Made by a program: the position numbers and the translations under genes. From the NCBI GenBank assembly GCA_029204045.2, contig CM055071.1, positions 16,141,161-16,205,160 on the forward strand: DNA of 64,000 nucleotides, written 5' to 3'. This document shows positions 11,191 through 22,888 of this stretch, piece by piece. The notes below the pieces were generated by a model. It searched no databases and was not told where the DNA came from. It worked only from the letters and a program-made list of their open reading frames with translations. The DNA is from Tillandsia leiboldiana. Taxonomy: Eukaryota > Streptophyta > Magnoliopsida > Poales > Bromeliaceae. The number at the start of each line of letters is the position of its first letter. Position 1 is the first letter of the stretch.

Positions 11191-13068
11191 GTCCTACTAT
11201 AGCAGATTTAAAGAACATTCCATCAATCTTGGAGACAGGGCCACCCACCTGAAAACGCTAACTGTCCAAGGTTCCACAGCTGAAAATACCCAGAAACCCA
11301 AGTCTGCAACTCCAGCGGGTCCAGCAATACCCGCAAACTCTCCTGGGTACAACATAAGGTTCACAAATACACTTAATTCCTTAATTTACCCAAATAAGTT
11401 ACATTCAGAATTCAGCCACTAAGATGCCACTTTTTCACCTGCAAATAATGCTCCACAAATTCTAATAAAAATACTACGGCGATCCTCGCGTCGAGACCTT
11501 CTAGCGGCTTAGGCCAAGCCTCAGAATAATCAGCAGGCGCGCAACGTAGGCCAAGTTACTAATTCCACAGTACAGGCGCGCAAAAGCTCACAACCACACA
11601 ACTGTAAAAATCAGCACAGTAAAAGAGGAAATAATATACCTTCGGCCAAGCCTCAGAAAAATCCTGGAAAAATATGATGATAATCCTCGCGATGAGTAGA
11701 ACCAAAAAGTGTACAGGCTCGTCCCGATCCGACGCTCGAGTGCGGAGATAAAATTCCGGCTAGGGGTTGCTGTCCAAAAACTCCAGCAGCAAATAGCGGC
11801 TTAGAAGTGTCTCGAAAACCGTGCCATAAACTCTGAATCCAGCAAGATGATCAACACGAAAGTCGAAGACGTACCTCTCATGATTCCAACGCCTTGAAAA
11901 TCGTCCAAAAATACTGAAGGAGTAGCTCTGTGAACCTCTCAGATCGAACTGCGATGATAATGGGCCTCCGATGAAAGATCGCCACACTGCGCTCCGATGC
12001 CGAAGTCGTCGACGCCGCGGCTTCCAAAAATTATGGGCCTCTGCCAGAAGATGCGCAACAAGAAGATCTCCAACTTTTCTAAGGGGTCCAAGGGTAGGGG
12101 ATCTCGGGAAAAGGGGCAAAAAGCCCAAGCAAAGGGGCTATTTATAGGCCCAGCCCGAAAAATCCACTATTTGGACTATTGGCCCAAAATCCGGGCGCCC
12201 AGAACATTCAGGCTGCTACAGTAACGGGCCCGGCCCGTTACTATGCGCGCCCGAATTCTCCTCAGGCCGCCACGTAGCCACCCGAACAGCGGACAGGGTA
12301 CTGGGCCAACGGCGTTGCGCCGAGTGGCCGACGCTGGTGCCGACACGTGGCACCCACGCGCGGGAGCCGCGGGTCAGCGTGCCCACGTCGCGCCCACGTG
12401 CGCCCACGCGGCGCCCACGTGCGCCCACGCGCGCCTGTCGGGCACGCTGCCCGAGGTAACTACTCCTTGCCGCGTGGACTGCGCGCACAGAACCCCACCA
12501 ACCATGTGCTGCCACCTGTCTGGCCCCGGTGCACCTGTGCACCCGCGCCAAATCCGTGGACTGCGCCTGCCGCGCCGGCCAATAGGGAGGCGCCACGTGG
12601 CCATTGCCCGGTGCACGCCTTCCGCGGTGGACCGCACGGCTGCGCCTCCACCCGCCGCCGCGCTCCGCCGCCAGCCGCCGCCACCGGCGCCTCTCCGACC
12701 GCCGGAACAGTAAACCCACACCTCGAAATCCATGTTTTCACGTCCGGGCTCCGAAAAATACATGTAAATAGTCCATCTTGACCGTTTTCGCCCGCGGAAT
12801 CCAAATCCGAACTCCGTTTGGCCAAATTCTACTTCTAAAATTTCTCAAAAATTCTCGGAAAAGTAAACTTGATCCATTTTTCTTGCCGGGTCAAATTCTT
12901 GGTTCCAATAAGCGCGCAAAAACCTCAATCATCCAATATGGGCCTCCTGATAAGCAATCTTGCTCCATTTACACCAGAAATCCATTTCTTGGGCCCGACA
13001 CGCGCACAAACACTCCCAGAAGCCACTAATCCATCAATAAACCTTGAGTGGGGATTCGGGTCCTCACA
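11191..13068 (-). repeat. M1 3' LTR, truncated by P1
   Basis: Aligns by eye with about 18170-20078 of the 5' LTR: shared CCACCCACCTGAA, TACCTTCGG, GGCTGCTACAGT and the TCCTCACA end. A minus-strand TATA box (TATTTATA on plus, 12139-12146) and a palindrome (12220-12242) lie inside. The rest of this LTR should lie left of P1, outside the window. Confidence 0.8.
12220..12242. repeat. palindrome in M1 3' LTR
   Basis: 11-bp arms AGTAACGGGCC and GGCCCGTTACT around a single C. The matching site in the other LTR (19255-19281) has different arm bases but is still perfectly paired. Confidence 0.75.
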
Positions 13069-15842
13069 GTCAACATGCTATCATAACCCCGACGGGTCCT
13101 CAGGTCGAAGTCGACCTCTCAACTAGTAAAGAACACCCTGACGGTGGCCAACCCTTCGGTGAACGGGATTGAAAGCTGGAGTTTCCACTGGTGCCGTATG
13201 GTAGAAACTGTAAACTGAAGCTGAACTCTTATTCCATCATATAGTATAGAACAGGAATGCTGAGTAACCAAAACTGGTAGCCAAGCAGGCATGGCCCACG
13301 CCCAGGTATATCAATCAAAGCTGGAAATAATAGGCGTATTAAAGGCTCATCTGTGGGATCTAAGCTGCCAACAAAACAGCGGTTCGTCCTACCACAATAC
13401 TCATAGGGTTGGACTGATGAAGCGCGGACCGAAGGTAAACCCACGGTACTCCACAGCCACTATGGGAGGCATCACTATAACTCGCAAATCCATCTCCCAC
13501 CGCTGACAAAGCTGAAATCGGTGCTGGTGTCAGTCTCATCATCCGTCCGCCAAGCTCTCCCGGCACTGCCCAGTCCAAGAAGCTCCTCACCTCGACAATA
13601 ATTGTCGATCTCAGCCAATTCCCAATTAGTATCCATATTGGCCGGATTTCCACCGCCGCCCCCCCACGGCTCGAACAAAGTGACCCAAGAAGGTATGCTT
13701 CTGAAGCTACAACTTGTACCTCAATAACTTGGCATACAACTTCATCCACACGGGTATTGTAGCACATCCATAAGTGCTCCTCTTACTCCAAGTCGCTCTG
13801 GGAGTAAATCAAAATATCCCTGGAGGATCTTGTTACCAATCCAATCAAGTATAGCTGGAGCACAATTCCTCAAATCATAAGAGTGGCAGGGCATTAATCA
13901 ATCCACTTGGCCTCACTGTGAGCTCATGGTGCCCTACCGTGTCCTGAACGCCATCTAGGCAAGGTTCTCGGCTGTCTGATTCCAAGTAGGTACTCGTACC
14001 ATACAATAACTGCCGGATTATGACTCCATCAAAAGGTCCTAGATAATGCCTGAACCTGCCCGTGCTCAAACCACAACGAACCCTCATCATCGTCTATCCA
14101 AGACGTGGCATCACCACCGTATATCAACGGCGTGGTAAGTGATCAACCCACCAAAGGAACCCTCGATCCATCAGATCCTGCAACTGCGCCATCAGCTCTC
14201 TCAGCTCTACAGGCGATATCCAATGAGGTGCTGTCGAGGGTAGCGCGGTTCCCCAAACCACGTCAAACGCAATCTCTATCTCCCTAACCGGCGGCATCAT
14301 CAACAGCTCCGGTGAAATCACACCCGGGACCTCGTGGCAACAGAGATATCCTTGAGTCCCGGTGCCGCCGAAAGCACCTCTCACACTGTCGCTATAACCT
14401 GTGTGCTCTAACAATCTCAATAGTCAAGCCTCCTCTTGTTTGCCTTGCCGAAGATCAAAGTCCTCTCTCGCCGCAGTCAAACATTCTGTGGCATTGTGCC
14501 AACCAAAACCCAAGCACTAGGTCAAAACACCGAACTGCCACAATTACCAATAAGTCTGCCGGTATAACTCGCGGCCTCAACTGCATTGGACATGATCCAA
14601 AAGCCTCCTCCACCTACACCACACCATCAGGAACCTATACCTCTAGTGCACGTGGTAACAAATCTGCCTCTAGTCCATGTAGGAATGCAACATGCTCTAA
14701 CTCCGACTGCTGTGATGAAATCCCACCTGCGACACTCGATCCACTACCGTGGCGCCCTCCAACCGGGCGGCACAGATTCATCCGCTCGATGCAGGTGGTC
14801 GTCGCTCAATCTGCCTGGAAATCAAGACTATCCACAAGAGAGCACGACCTCTATCTCTGCTCACATTGAGGCGACGAATAGGGTCCTCCGCAGATAACAA
14901 ATCCACGCTACTGCTGCGCCACTCTGATAAAGACGCTGATACTGCCATCGGGGTCCACCCGATCTCTGGCGTCTCAGGAATCCGCCATCCTGGAAAAAGA
15001 AATCAGGAATGCCTCTGCCGGCCGATCTGTCCTCCATCACCCGGCGCCAAACACCAATATCTAGAACTCGTCTCTGGTGGCAGATCCCTATCCAAAGGAA
15101 CTGCAGCGCCACGCTCCAACACAACGCCTACACCAACGAGGCGTCAAAACCTGTAACGAAGGGAGTGAATAAACTGAAAAGTATCCTGGCGCAATCCACT
15201 CCCAGACACACATATCCTATGCGCCTCGCCCTCGGAACCTGGAGCGCGCAGTTAAGCAACCGCAAAAACTTTCTAGCACAGGGAGGCTTTCGATTGATCA
15301 TTCCATCACCACCAACCACGACTCTGCCTCCAAAGGCTTCAAACTCAATCTTACAAGTCGGGATGGTTCATCTGCCAAATCTGGCTCAATAGATCGATCG
15401 CGTCCCCTCAGCTCACCAGCTGTCAACTATCCACCCTGCCTCGGTGCCTCGCCACTAAACATTGGCACAGAGGGGGCTACTCACTCCATCGGTGCCACCG
15501 AAATCCCCGCCCCTGAGGATACTGCAACCGGGTGATCTCAGAAGGAAGCACTGTCGAGCTGCCCGCTGCTTCGACAACTGTGTCACTAAACCAGCTACTC
15601 GCTCACTCTGCCGCTGATAAGCCTCTGACAATCCTGTCATCTGGGTCCGGAGCTCTCTAACCTCAATCCGGGTATCCGGCCCAAAACCAACCGCTCAAGC
15701 TCAACTATTATGACAGGATGCACACGGGTCAACACCCAGAGTCGGGGAGACACCGCTCGCCACGACGAAACCACAAAACAACACACAACAGCGCTCGACC
15801 CAATCCAGCGAAAGTCTAAAGCATGTCACCCGTTCCACAACA

Positions 15843-15866
15843 TCATGTTGTCTGCAGCCAACATAA
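15843..15866 (-). other. leader hairpin of M1 with CTGCAG loop
   Basis: On the minus strand TTATGTTG, loop GCTGCAGA, then CAACATGA. The one changed base keeps pairing as a G-U wobble in RNA. It lies 160 bases after the primer site, as in C1 (160) and P1 (163). Confidence 0.55.
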
Positions 15867-16025
15867 TCACTTAGGAGAATAAACATGCCAATCACTCTTC
15901 CCGTCCCGTGGGAGAGGTATAAAACTCAATCAGGACTCTCGCTATAAATCACGACTCTCACGAAGTCAACCAAGGGTCAAACCATAAGCCTAGGGTTTCT
16001 AAGTCCACCATGACCTACAACCTAG

Positions 16026-16037
16026 GCTCTGATACCA
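16026..16037 (-). other. primer binding site of M1 (initiator tRNA-Met)
   Basis: GCTCTGATACCA on the plus strand, i.e. TGGTATCAGAGC on minus, eight bases from the LTR end at 16046. Confidence 0.92.
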
Positions 16038-16045
16038 ACCTAATC

Positions 16046-19000
16046 TGTCACGCCCCGGGGTCGAAACTGCGACCTGGGCTCGCCAACAGATCCGCCACCT
16101 ATGCCAAACTCCGCATAGGCGAAGCATCCTACCTGTAAGAAAAGTACTACAGCTAACAGATATCAGAGCTAAAAATGAAAAATTGCTGTAAAACTAAAAT
16201 CAACCACTGTACAACTGGAAATAAAACAACAATGTCCATCTCCCAAAAATGATAATCATACAATATCCTCATATACAAAAATCAGAACTCAACAGGGAGG
16301 TATCTCCTATAAATACAACAGTGTACAGGCTCTCAATACATATCATGTCCTCACTACATCAGTCTCTCAAAGGAGGAAAATAAAACAACTAATCTACTGA
16401 AGCTCTCCTCTGAAGGGGTACCGCTACTCTCCAACGACGGGTAGGGATCTAGCACGCGACTCCCTCGCCTCGATCAACAACCGTAGAATCAGCAACACCC
16501 GCTAAGACTCTGCAAAACAAATGAGAAAAAAGAAGGGGATGGGGAAAAACCCCAACGGGTGTGAGAACTACACTAAAAAGGGAGTTCTCAATGGGTACCG
16601 CCACCAGGCCCGACGATCTGCCCACTAAGTCCACTAGAGGCATGAGATAACCAAAGCAGTAAAGACTGAAATAAGAAAGCTAGAGACTCTCAACAGCTAC
16701 CATGCCTCTATCTAAATGCTCAAATGGGGAAACTCTGATAAAGATATGCAACACTCGCACACGAGGTGCTCAATCGACCCAATCGAGCTGACTGCCACAT
16801 CGGGTCCAGTCAAACCTACGCCCACCTACAACCACCTCCCGCTGACGGGAAGGAATTACGTAGGGCGTCCAAACGGACTAACTCGCTATCGAGTAGTGGG
16901 TCATGCAGGCTATAGTCAAAATACACGCTCTCTCTCTCAGAATGGATAGACTCAAGATCACCAAACCTCTCGCACAATGGTCGACTAACTCACAACGACC
17001 TCGAGACCACCGTCAATCCCCAAACGGTTCCCAACAACACTAGCACTGGTCTAAACACAGCTACTAAACTCCACTCGGTCCCCCTGACACGAGTGCAACA
17101 ATGAAGTAACTGCCGGTAATAAACCCAATCTTGTGCCACCAGTAAAACTGGTACTGCCTGCTGTGCCTTGCCTGTATCGGGTATGCTGGCCGACGCATAA
17201 CACCGATGAAAAGGAGTCTCAAGGACTCAAAGCCTGTCTATAACACACTCCGGAGTGGAACTCGAGGGGAGCGACCCACACGAGTAAAGTATCTCAGTGA
17301 TAAGTATAATAAGTAGTATAAATCAGCAGGACTGGATCATGACTCTGATCAAAGTGGAAAAGCTCAACCACTAAAGAAAGCCTCGGTCCTCAATCAGATG
17401 CAAAAGTACTCAAATAGTGGGAATCTCCGTCCACTAGAGAAAACTGATACCCAATCAGATGCAAAAGTAAACATCCGGTCAACCGCCCAATATTCGCGGT
17501 TGCCGCAATACCCTGCCGTCTATAACCAAGTCCTATAGCCGACCTCCGGTCAACCGCCCAAAGTTCGCGGTCACCGCAAAACCCTGCCAACCGCAATCCA
17601 GCATAACCCGTCCCTGACACCCATGTCCCGGCTACACTACCCCAGACCCCTGCTCGCACCCGAGCAACTAGACCGCCTGACTAACAAAGAAGGAGAAAAG
17701 GATAATATGGTTTTTCCTAGTCAAGTTCCCATAAATAGTGTAGCAGTAAAAGGTGGCCTAACTATATGTCCATACAAGCATGCATTTGTTCTCAAGAAGA
17801 ATATAAGAAAGTAAACCACATGCCAAAATCACCAATGCCTACACCTGTCCATAATCCTCGATCATAATGACTCCTTAGAGTAAAAATCCGCACATAGCTA
17901 CATAATCCTGCCCCATCGCATAAACCAATCGCATAAACGGCTATGTGCTAACATGGCATGCTACATAATCACATAGGGTAATATTATCCTAGGTAAGCTT
18001 ACACTAATCATCGACATAGATATCCAGATCATGCAAGTCCTCAGTATACATCATAAATACTATTCTTGTAATTAATTATACAATTATCATTATCAAGCTT
18101 ACCTACCTCTCAATCACAAACCATGTACCCTAGACATGCATGCATCCTAACATATAGAATTAGAGAACCGTCCACCGGTTCTGGAAACAAACCACCCACC
18201 TGAAGCACTTTCCGCAGGCAAAGCCGAAGTCGGTGAAGAGTGTAGACGCTCACAATCCAAAATCTGCCTAAACTGCACCCTCGGTACAAGTCACGCAAGC
18301 CTCGACTCCAAACAGCTGAAAATACCCGAAAACCATTATCTCCAGTTCCAACAGGTTCAGAAACACTCGCGAACCTTCCTGGGTACAACAATAAGGTCCA
18401 AGGTTACACTTTTATTCCAAAATATCCAAGTACATACAAATATGTTGGAACGGTCCCAAAGATGCGGATTTTTCACCTACAGCAAGAGCTATGAAAAATC
18501 CAACAAAAATACAGTCGCGATCGACGCGTCGAGCCCTTCGAAACGAGTACCTGCACGTCAAAATCCGAGTCCCAGAGGCCGAGTTACAAAATCTACAAGG
18601 TGACCATCTCGAAATTCCCAAGTACAAAAACTGTACAACTCTATCCAGAAAAATGGAATTTTCTTACCTTCGGGAAAATTCAGTAAAATCCAAAAAAATC
18701 ACGAGGATGTTACTTGCGATGTGTAGATGCAAAATGACTAAAGGCACGCCTCCATCCGATGCCCGAGCGCGGAGATATCGCCAAAGAAGTGAGCCGCTGT
18801 CCAAGTCTCAAACACAGAAAAAGTGGTCACAGTAAGCTTGGAAAAAATCCTTGAAAAGCATGAAATGAGCTGAAGCTGGAAATACCAAGATCGTAGCCCT
18901 GTCTGTCGCCGATCCAACGGCGCAAGAATCGCCTAAAACGGAGGTCGGAGTAGGTCGGGGGAGCTCGCGCACCGAAACGCGACGAAAGGGAACACCGGCG

Positions 19001-20078
19001 AAGGAACGTCGTGATGCACCAAAGAAAATGGAAACCTCAAGAAGGGTGCCATGTAAAATGCCCGAAATCCACAGATGGAAGCAGCACTGTGCGGGGAACA
19101 ACTTTGCTGAAGGCGTCGTGGCGAGGGGAGGCTCGGAAATGTGGGAAAAAATGAAGAAGAAGGCGGCACGGGTCGCTTAAATAGGCTCCATAAACAATTC
19201 ACGAAATGACGGATAAGTCCCAACTTCCGGGCGCCCTAATTGATTCGGGCTGCTACAGTGTTGGGCCCGGCCCAACACTGTTCACGCCCAAATTGCCCAG
19301 GGGATGCCACGTTTCCCACCGAACAGCGGACAGCCGTGCGGGGCCATCCACCGCACGACGCGTGGCCCAACGCGGCGACGACACATGGCGCGACTCGGTC
19401 AACGCGCCGCTGACGCGCCCATGTGCGCGCTGCCAGCGCCGCCTGCCATCCCTGCACGCACGCACCCCGAGGCAGCCTGCACCCGCTCCGTGGACCCGGT
19501 CCACTGCACCAGCCTACCGCCAGCTGCCACGCGTCCTGCCCTCCGGTGCACGCCGGCCCCGTGGACCGCGCACCTGCCCGCGCACTGCGCGCTGCCCGCG
19601 CTTGCCCGCCGCCGCGTCTGCCCGTCGCCGCGCCTGCGCCTGCCCGAGCCCGCGCCGCCGCCCTCCGCCGTCGCCGGCGCTGCCCCAGCCGCCGGAACAG
19701 TGCCCCCTTGCCTCGAAATCCGTGCGCGGCATCCGAGCTCCAAAAAATACAAGTGAATAGCCCGTTTTCATCGTTTTCGCACGCTGAATCCAAATTCGCT
19801 GTCCGTTTTGCCAAATTCCAACTCTAAAAACTGCCGAAGGCATCCGGAAAGGTGTTCTTTTGTCCAAACTTCGCGCTGAGCCCAATTTTAATATCCATTG
19901 TGCGCGAAACCACTTCTAAACATTCGACGGGGTCATCTGACTACTCTCATGATCCATTTATCACACTAAGTCCATCACTAGTGTCCAGTTGGTGCACAAA
20001 CACCACTGACACGCCACATAGGCCTTCAGAAGCTGCTGGTCAACCAGTAATCTCATTGTGGGGATCTAGGTCCTCACA
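16046..20078 (-). repeat. M1 5' LTR (4033 bp)
   Basis: On plus it begins TGTCACGCCCCGGGG and ends GGTCCTCACA. It is flanked on the left by the primer site and on the right by CAAGG and P0 sequence. A candidate 5' splice site (minus, GAAG/GTAAGAA, first intron base 18667) lies inside. The GC-rich stretch 19300-19700 gives spurious reading frames on both strands. No gene. Confidence 0.88.
19255..19281. repeat. palindrome in M1 5' LTR
   Basis: 13-bp arms ACAGTGTTGGGCC and GGCCCAACACTGT around one C; counterpart of 12220-12242. Confidence 0.8.
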
Positions 20079-20663
20079 CAAGGTCTATGATTCCCACGAG
20101 TTGGGCTAGGGATTAATGAACGAGACGTACAAGATGGTGCCCATTGATGACATGTAGTAGGCCCAGCATTGGGGGCAAGGCTCCCCTCATTCGATTGATT
20201 TCGAGTCGAGATGCGATTTAAGTTTCACGGACGAAACTTTCTTTAAGGGGGTTAGAATGTAATGTACTAAATTTTCGGTATGTAAACAAATATAAATAAA
20301 AATGGTATGGAATACTATTTTTATTGAAATTAGAAAAGTAAAGAATAGTTTGGAAGTGAATTGGGCCGAAATCGGAATAAAAAAGAGGAGTTTGGAATTT
20401 TATATGAGAAAGTGGGCTCAGATTTTAGCAAAAAATTTATAGTGTCAGAAAATTCTGAGAAAAATTGGAGAGGTTCGTATTTATGCTTTAAGGCCACAGT
20501 AAAAGTTCTGGATCAATCGGATACCCGAGCAGAGAGAACGGGGTCCGCCAGCGATTCTAAATACAGCGGGACTTTTGGTGACCCATATATGGTTCAAACT
20601 GAAAACTGGGGACAACCCATGATAAATTAAGTTAAGTTGAGACTCCCTGTCGAATTTGACCGC

Positions 20664-20740
20664 AAACGGGACGAAAACGGACGAAAACGGAAGAAAGCGG
20701 GCAAAAAACGGGCGAAAACGGGCGAAACGGGCGAAATCCG
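20664..20740 (+). repeat. short tandem repeat, unit about 10-11 bp
   Basis: About seven imperfect copies of a CGAAAACGGG-like unit. Confidence 0.75.
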
Positions 20741-20758
20741 GAAGTGGGCAGTACTTTT

Positions 20759-20787
20759 GGGCGCCCGAAAGTGCTTTCCGGGCGCCC
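20759..20787. repeat. inverted repeat around GGGCGCCC
   Basis: GGGCGCCCGAAAG and CTTTCCGGGCGCCC face each other with one extra base. A related perfect 16-bp palindrome, TTTCGGGCGCCCGAAA, is at 21483-21498, about 40 bases upstream of the TATA box. Confidence 0.7.
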
Positions 20788-20926
20788 AGTTTATACTGTA
20801 GCAGGCCGGGTTTTTCTACACTGTAGCGAACCGAGCAACACTGTAGGGAACCGGTTCACTGTAGCAACCCGGTTCGGCTAAAGCGATTCCCGGCTTCTAC
20901 TGTAGCTAGGCCCGAATCCCGAGGTG

Positions 20927-21192
20927 GGCACGGATCCCAAGGCAGGTGGCACCGATCTCAAGGTGATGGCACGAATCCCAAGGCAGCGAGCACAGATCTT
21001 GAGGCAAGTAGCACAGATCCCAAGACGATGGTACGGATCCCGAGGCAACAGGCACAGAACACGAGGCATGGGCACGGATCCCCGAGGCAGCGGGCACAGA
21101 TATCGAGGCACGGGCACGGACCTTGAGGCAGCGGGCATGGATATAGAGGCACATGCACGGATCCCGAGGCAGTAGGCACGGATCCTGAGGCG
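20927..21192 (+). repeat. minisatellite, 20-21 bp unit, about 13 copies
   Basis: Unit GGCACGGATCCCGAGGCAGC with variation in most copies, in the GC-rich upstream half of the P0 LTR. Reading frames through it are artefacts of the repeat. Confidence 0.85.
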
Positions 21193-21537
21193 TGGCACGA
21201 GGCGCAGCGGGCGTGGCATGGCGCGCGGCGCGAGGCATAGCCGGCAGGTAGGGGGCGCCACGTGGCGGCGCCCCATTAGTCGCGGCGACCGAGGCGCGCA
21301 GGCCCGCGCGGGGAAGCGCACGGGCACTGGCGCGGGGTTAGCGGGGCCGCCACATGGCGAGCGCCCATTGGTCGATCAGCGCGATGCAACGCGTCGCTGC
21401 TGCCGCGTTGACGCAGGGGGGCGCGGGTGGCGGCCGCGAATGGCGTGGACGCTCGGGCACCCACTGTAGCAGCCCGAGTGAATTTCGGGCGCCCGAAAGT
21501 GGGATTCGGGTGCACGAAAGTTTGCATTTTTTTTTGC

Positions 21538-21544
21538 TATAAAA
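21538..21544 (+). promoter_or_regulatory. TATA box of P0 LTR
   Basis: TATAAAA followed by a pyrimidine-rich leader. A consensus-like 5' splice site AAG/GTAGGT follows at 21740. Confidence 0.65.
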
Positions 21545-21890
21545 GCCCGAAATCCCCCCCATTTCTCCTCTTTTCTCTTTTTTGCTCCAACCGTGGGTCC
21601 AAGGGAGGGAGAGGGGGATTTCGTGGGTGAGAAAATGGGGTGTCGCGAGCGCCCCAGTGGCCCCGTGGTACGCGCGTGAGGTGTCCCAAGGAGCCGGACG
21701 GACGCACATGCGCGCGTTGGACGGCGCGTCGATGTTAAGGTAGGTTCCGTTTGTTATTTTGCGGTGTTTTTCGGCACATTTTTGAAATTTCCCCGTTGGG
21801 TTTTGGATTTGACCCTGTGCTTTGTGCCTGTTAGGGACTGGGGTGTTTCTGTGCCGTTTTGCTGTGCGAAGTACCGCCGGGCATTTCGGG

Positions 21891-22013
21891 GTGTGCACCG
21901 TTTTGCATGCCGACTTGGAAGACGTGCATCATTTTGCATGAAAACTCGAAAGATGTGCACCATTTTGCGTGCAGACTCGAAAGATGTGCACCGTTTCGCG
22001 TGCAAACTCGAAG
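21891..22013 (+). repeat. tandem repeat, about 31 bp unit, 4 copies
   Basis: Imperfect copies of GATGTGCACCATTTTGCGTG plus eleven further bases (GCAGACTCGAA-like), downstream of the TATA box. Confidence 0.75.
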
Positions 22014-22164
22014 AGACAAGAAAAATCACGGGGGGACCAATTGCAAGTGTTTACAAGTAATTGGGGGCAACACAAGGTGGGGGATTCTGCCGAAAAATGG
22101 TGATCTCTCCCTTTTTCCTCTGCTTTTGATTTTAGAAGCACTGTAGTAGCATGCTAGTGTAGAG

Positions 22165-22870
22165 GAGAGATGCAATTTTTGGATTTATCTAAATAGATGA
22201 TAAATTTGCATGTGTAAATGACTTAGAGGAAAAGTGCAAATTGATGATTTATCTAGATTAGGTGATAAATTTGCATGTATAGATGAACACAGATAAAAAG
22301 TGTAATTTTTAGATTTATCTAAAATAGGAATAAATTTGCATGTGTGGATGAACACAGATAAAAAGTGCAATTTTTGGATTTATCTAAAATAAAGGATAAA
22401 TTTGCATGTGTGGATAAACGCAGATGAAAAGTACAATTTTGGATTTATCTAAAATACGGGATAAATTTGCATATTTAAATGCACAAAGAGGAAAAAAAAA
22501 AGGTAATTTTTGATTTGTCAAAAATAGATGATATATTTTGTGTAGATGAACATGGATGAAAAGTGCAATTTTTGGATTTATCTAAAATAGGGGATAAATT
22601 TACATGTGTAAATAAACATAGATGAAAAGTACAATGTTTGGATTTATCTAAAATAGGGGATAAATTTGCATGTGTAGATTAACATAGATGAAAAGTGTAA
22701 TTTTTGGATTTATTTAAAATAGGGAATAAATTTGCATGTTTAAATGAACATAGAGGAAAGCGATTTTTCTGATTTGTCAAATACAAATTATATTTGCGTG
22801 CGTAAATGACAAATATTATTTTATGAAAAGGCATGATGGTAATATTTGCATGCGTAAAAGCTTGAGATTT
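22165..22870 (+). repeat. AT-rich minisatellite, 65-66 bp unit, about 10 copies
   Basis: Each copy starts near GTGCAATTTTTGGATTTATC and includes GATAAATTTGCATGTGT. Copy starts are near 22171, 22234, 22301, 22366, 22432, 22503, 22564, 22630, 22696 and 22760, so spacing is 61-71 bp. No coding. Confidence 0.88.
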
Positions 22871-22888
22871 ATTTATGATGGCGATCAT

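Larger units (their letters stand above)
13069..16045 (-). pseudogene. M1 internal region: broken gag, RT and RNase H
   Basis: Minus-strand coding remnants in several frames. Gag N-terminus: 15455-15640 (QMTGLSEAYQRQSERV, like the ELRALVAQLAEGQRRQEQR stretch of P1). RT start: 14124-14420 (PPVREIEIAFDVVWGTA, AELRELMAQLQDLMDRGF-like). RT palm: 13875-14090 (GHHELTV, GLINA) and ILIYSQSDLE near 13790-13820. RNase H: SYSDASHSG near 13475. No integrase or chromodomain is seen between 13069 and 13360, and no clear polypurine tract adjoins the LTR. Many stops and shifts: long dead. Confidence 0.78.
11191..20078 (-). mobile_element. M1: decayed minus-strand Ty3/gypsy element
   Basis: Read on the minus strand: 5' LTR 20078-16046, primer site 16037-16026, degenerate gag-RT-RNase H to about 13360, then 3' LTR from 13068 down to 11191, where P1 interrupts it. 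Both LTRs begin TGTGAGGACC on the minus strand. The LTRs differ noticeably by eye and the integrase region is absent, so this is either an old, deleted insertion or a hybrid of two related elements. The LTR tail (CGACCCCGGGGCGTGACA) equals that of C1, so they are related families. Confidence 0.8.

Noticed and set aside
12216..12825. Overlapping frames of 120-167 codons on both strands in M1 LTR (also 19206-19885)
   Set aside because: LTR sequence rich in GC; no conserved motif, and the homologous LTR does not keep the frame.
15700..15900. Intact gag start for M1
   Set aside because: Gag-like residues appear only from about 15660 downward and are followed by stops and shifts; no MPPRRR start could be read.
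20878..21327. 149-codon minus-strand frame with periodic residues
   Set aside because: Translation of the 21-bp minisatellite; periodicity is from the repeat.
22165..22870. CRISPR-like array
   Set aside because: Units vary along their whole length with no repeat-spacer division, and the context is a plant retrotransposon LTR.
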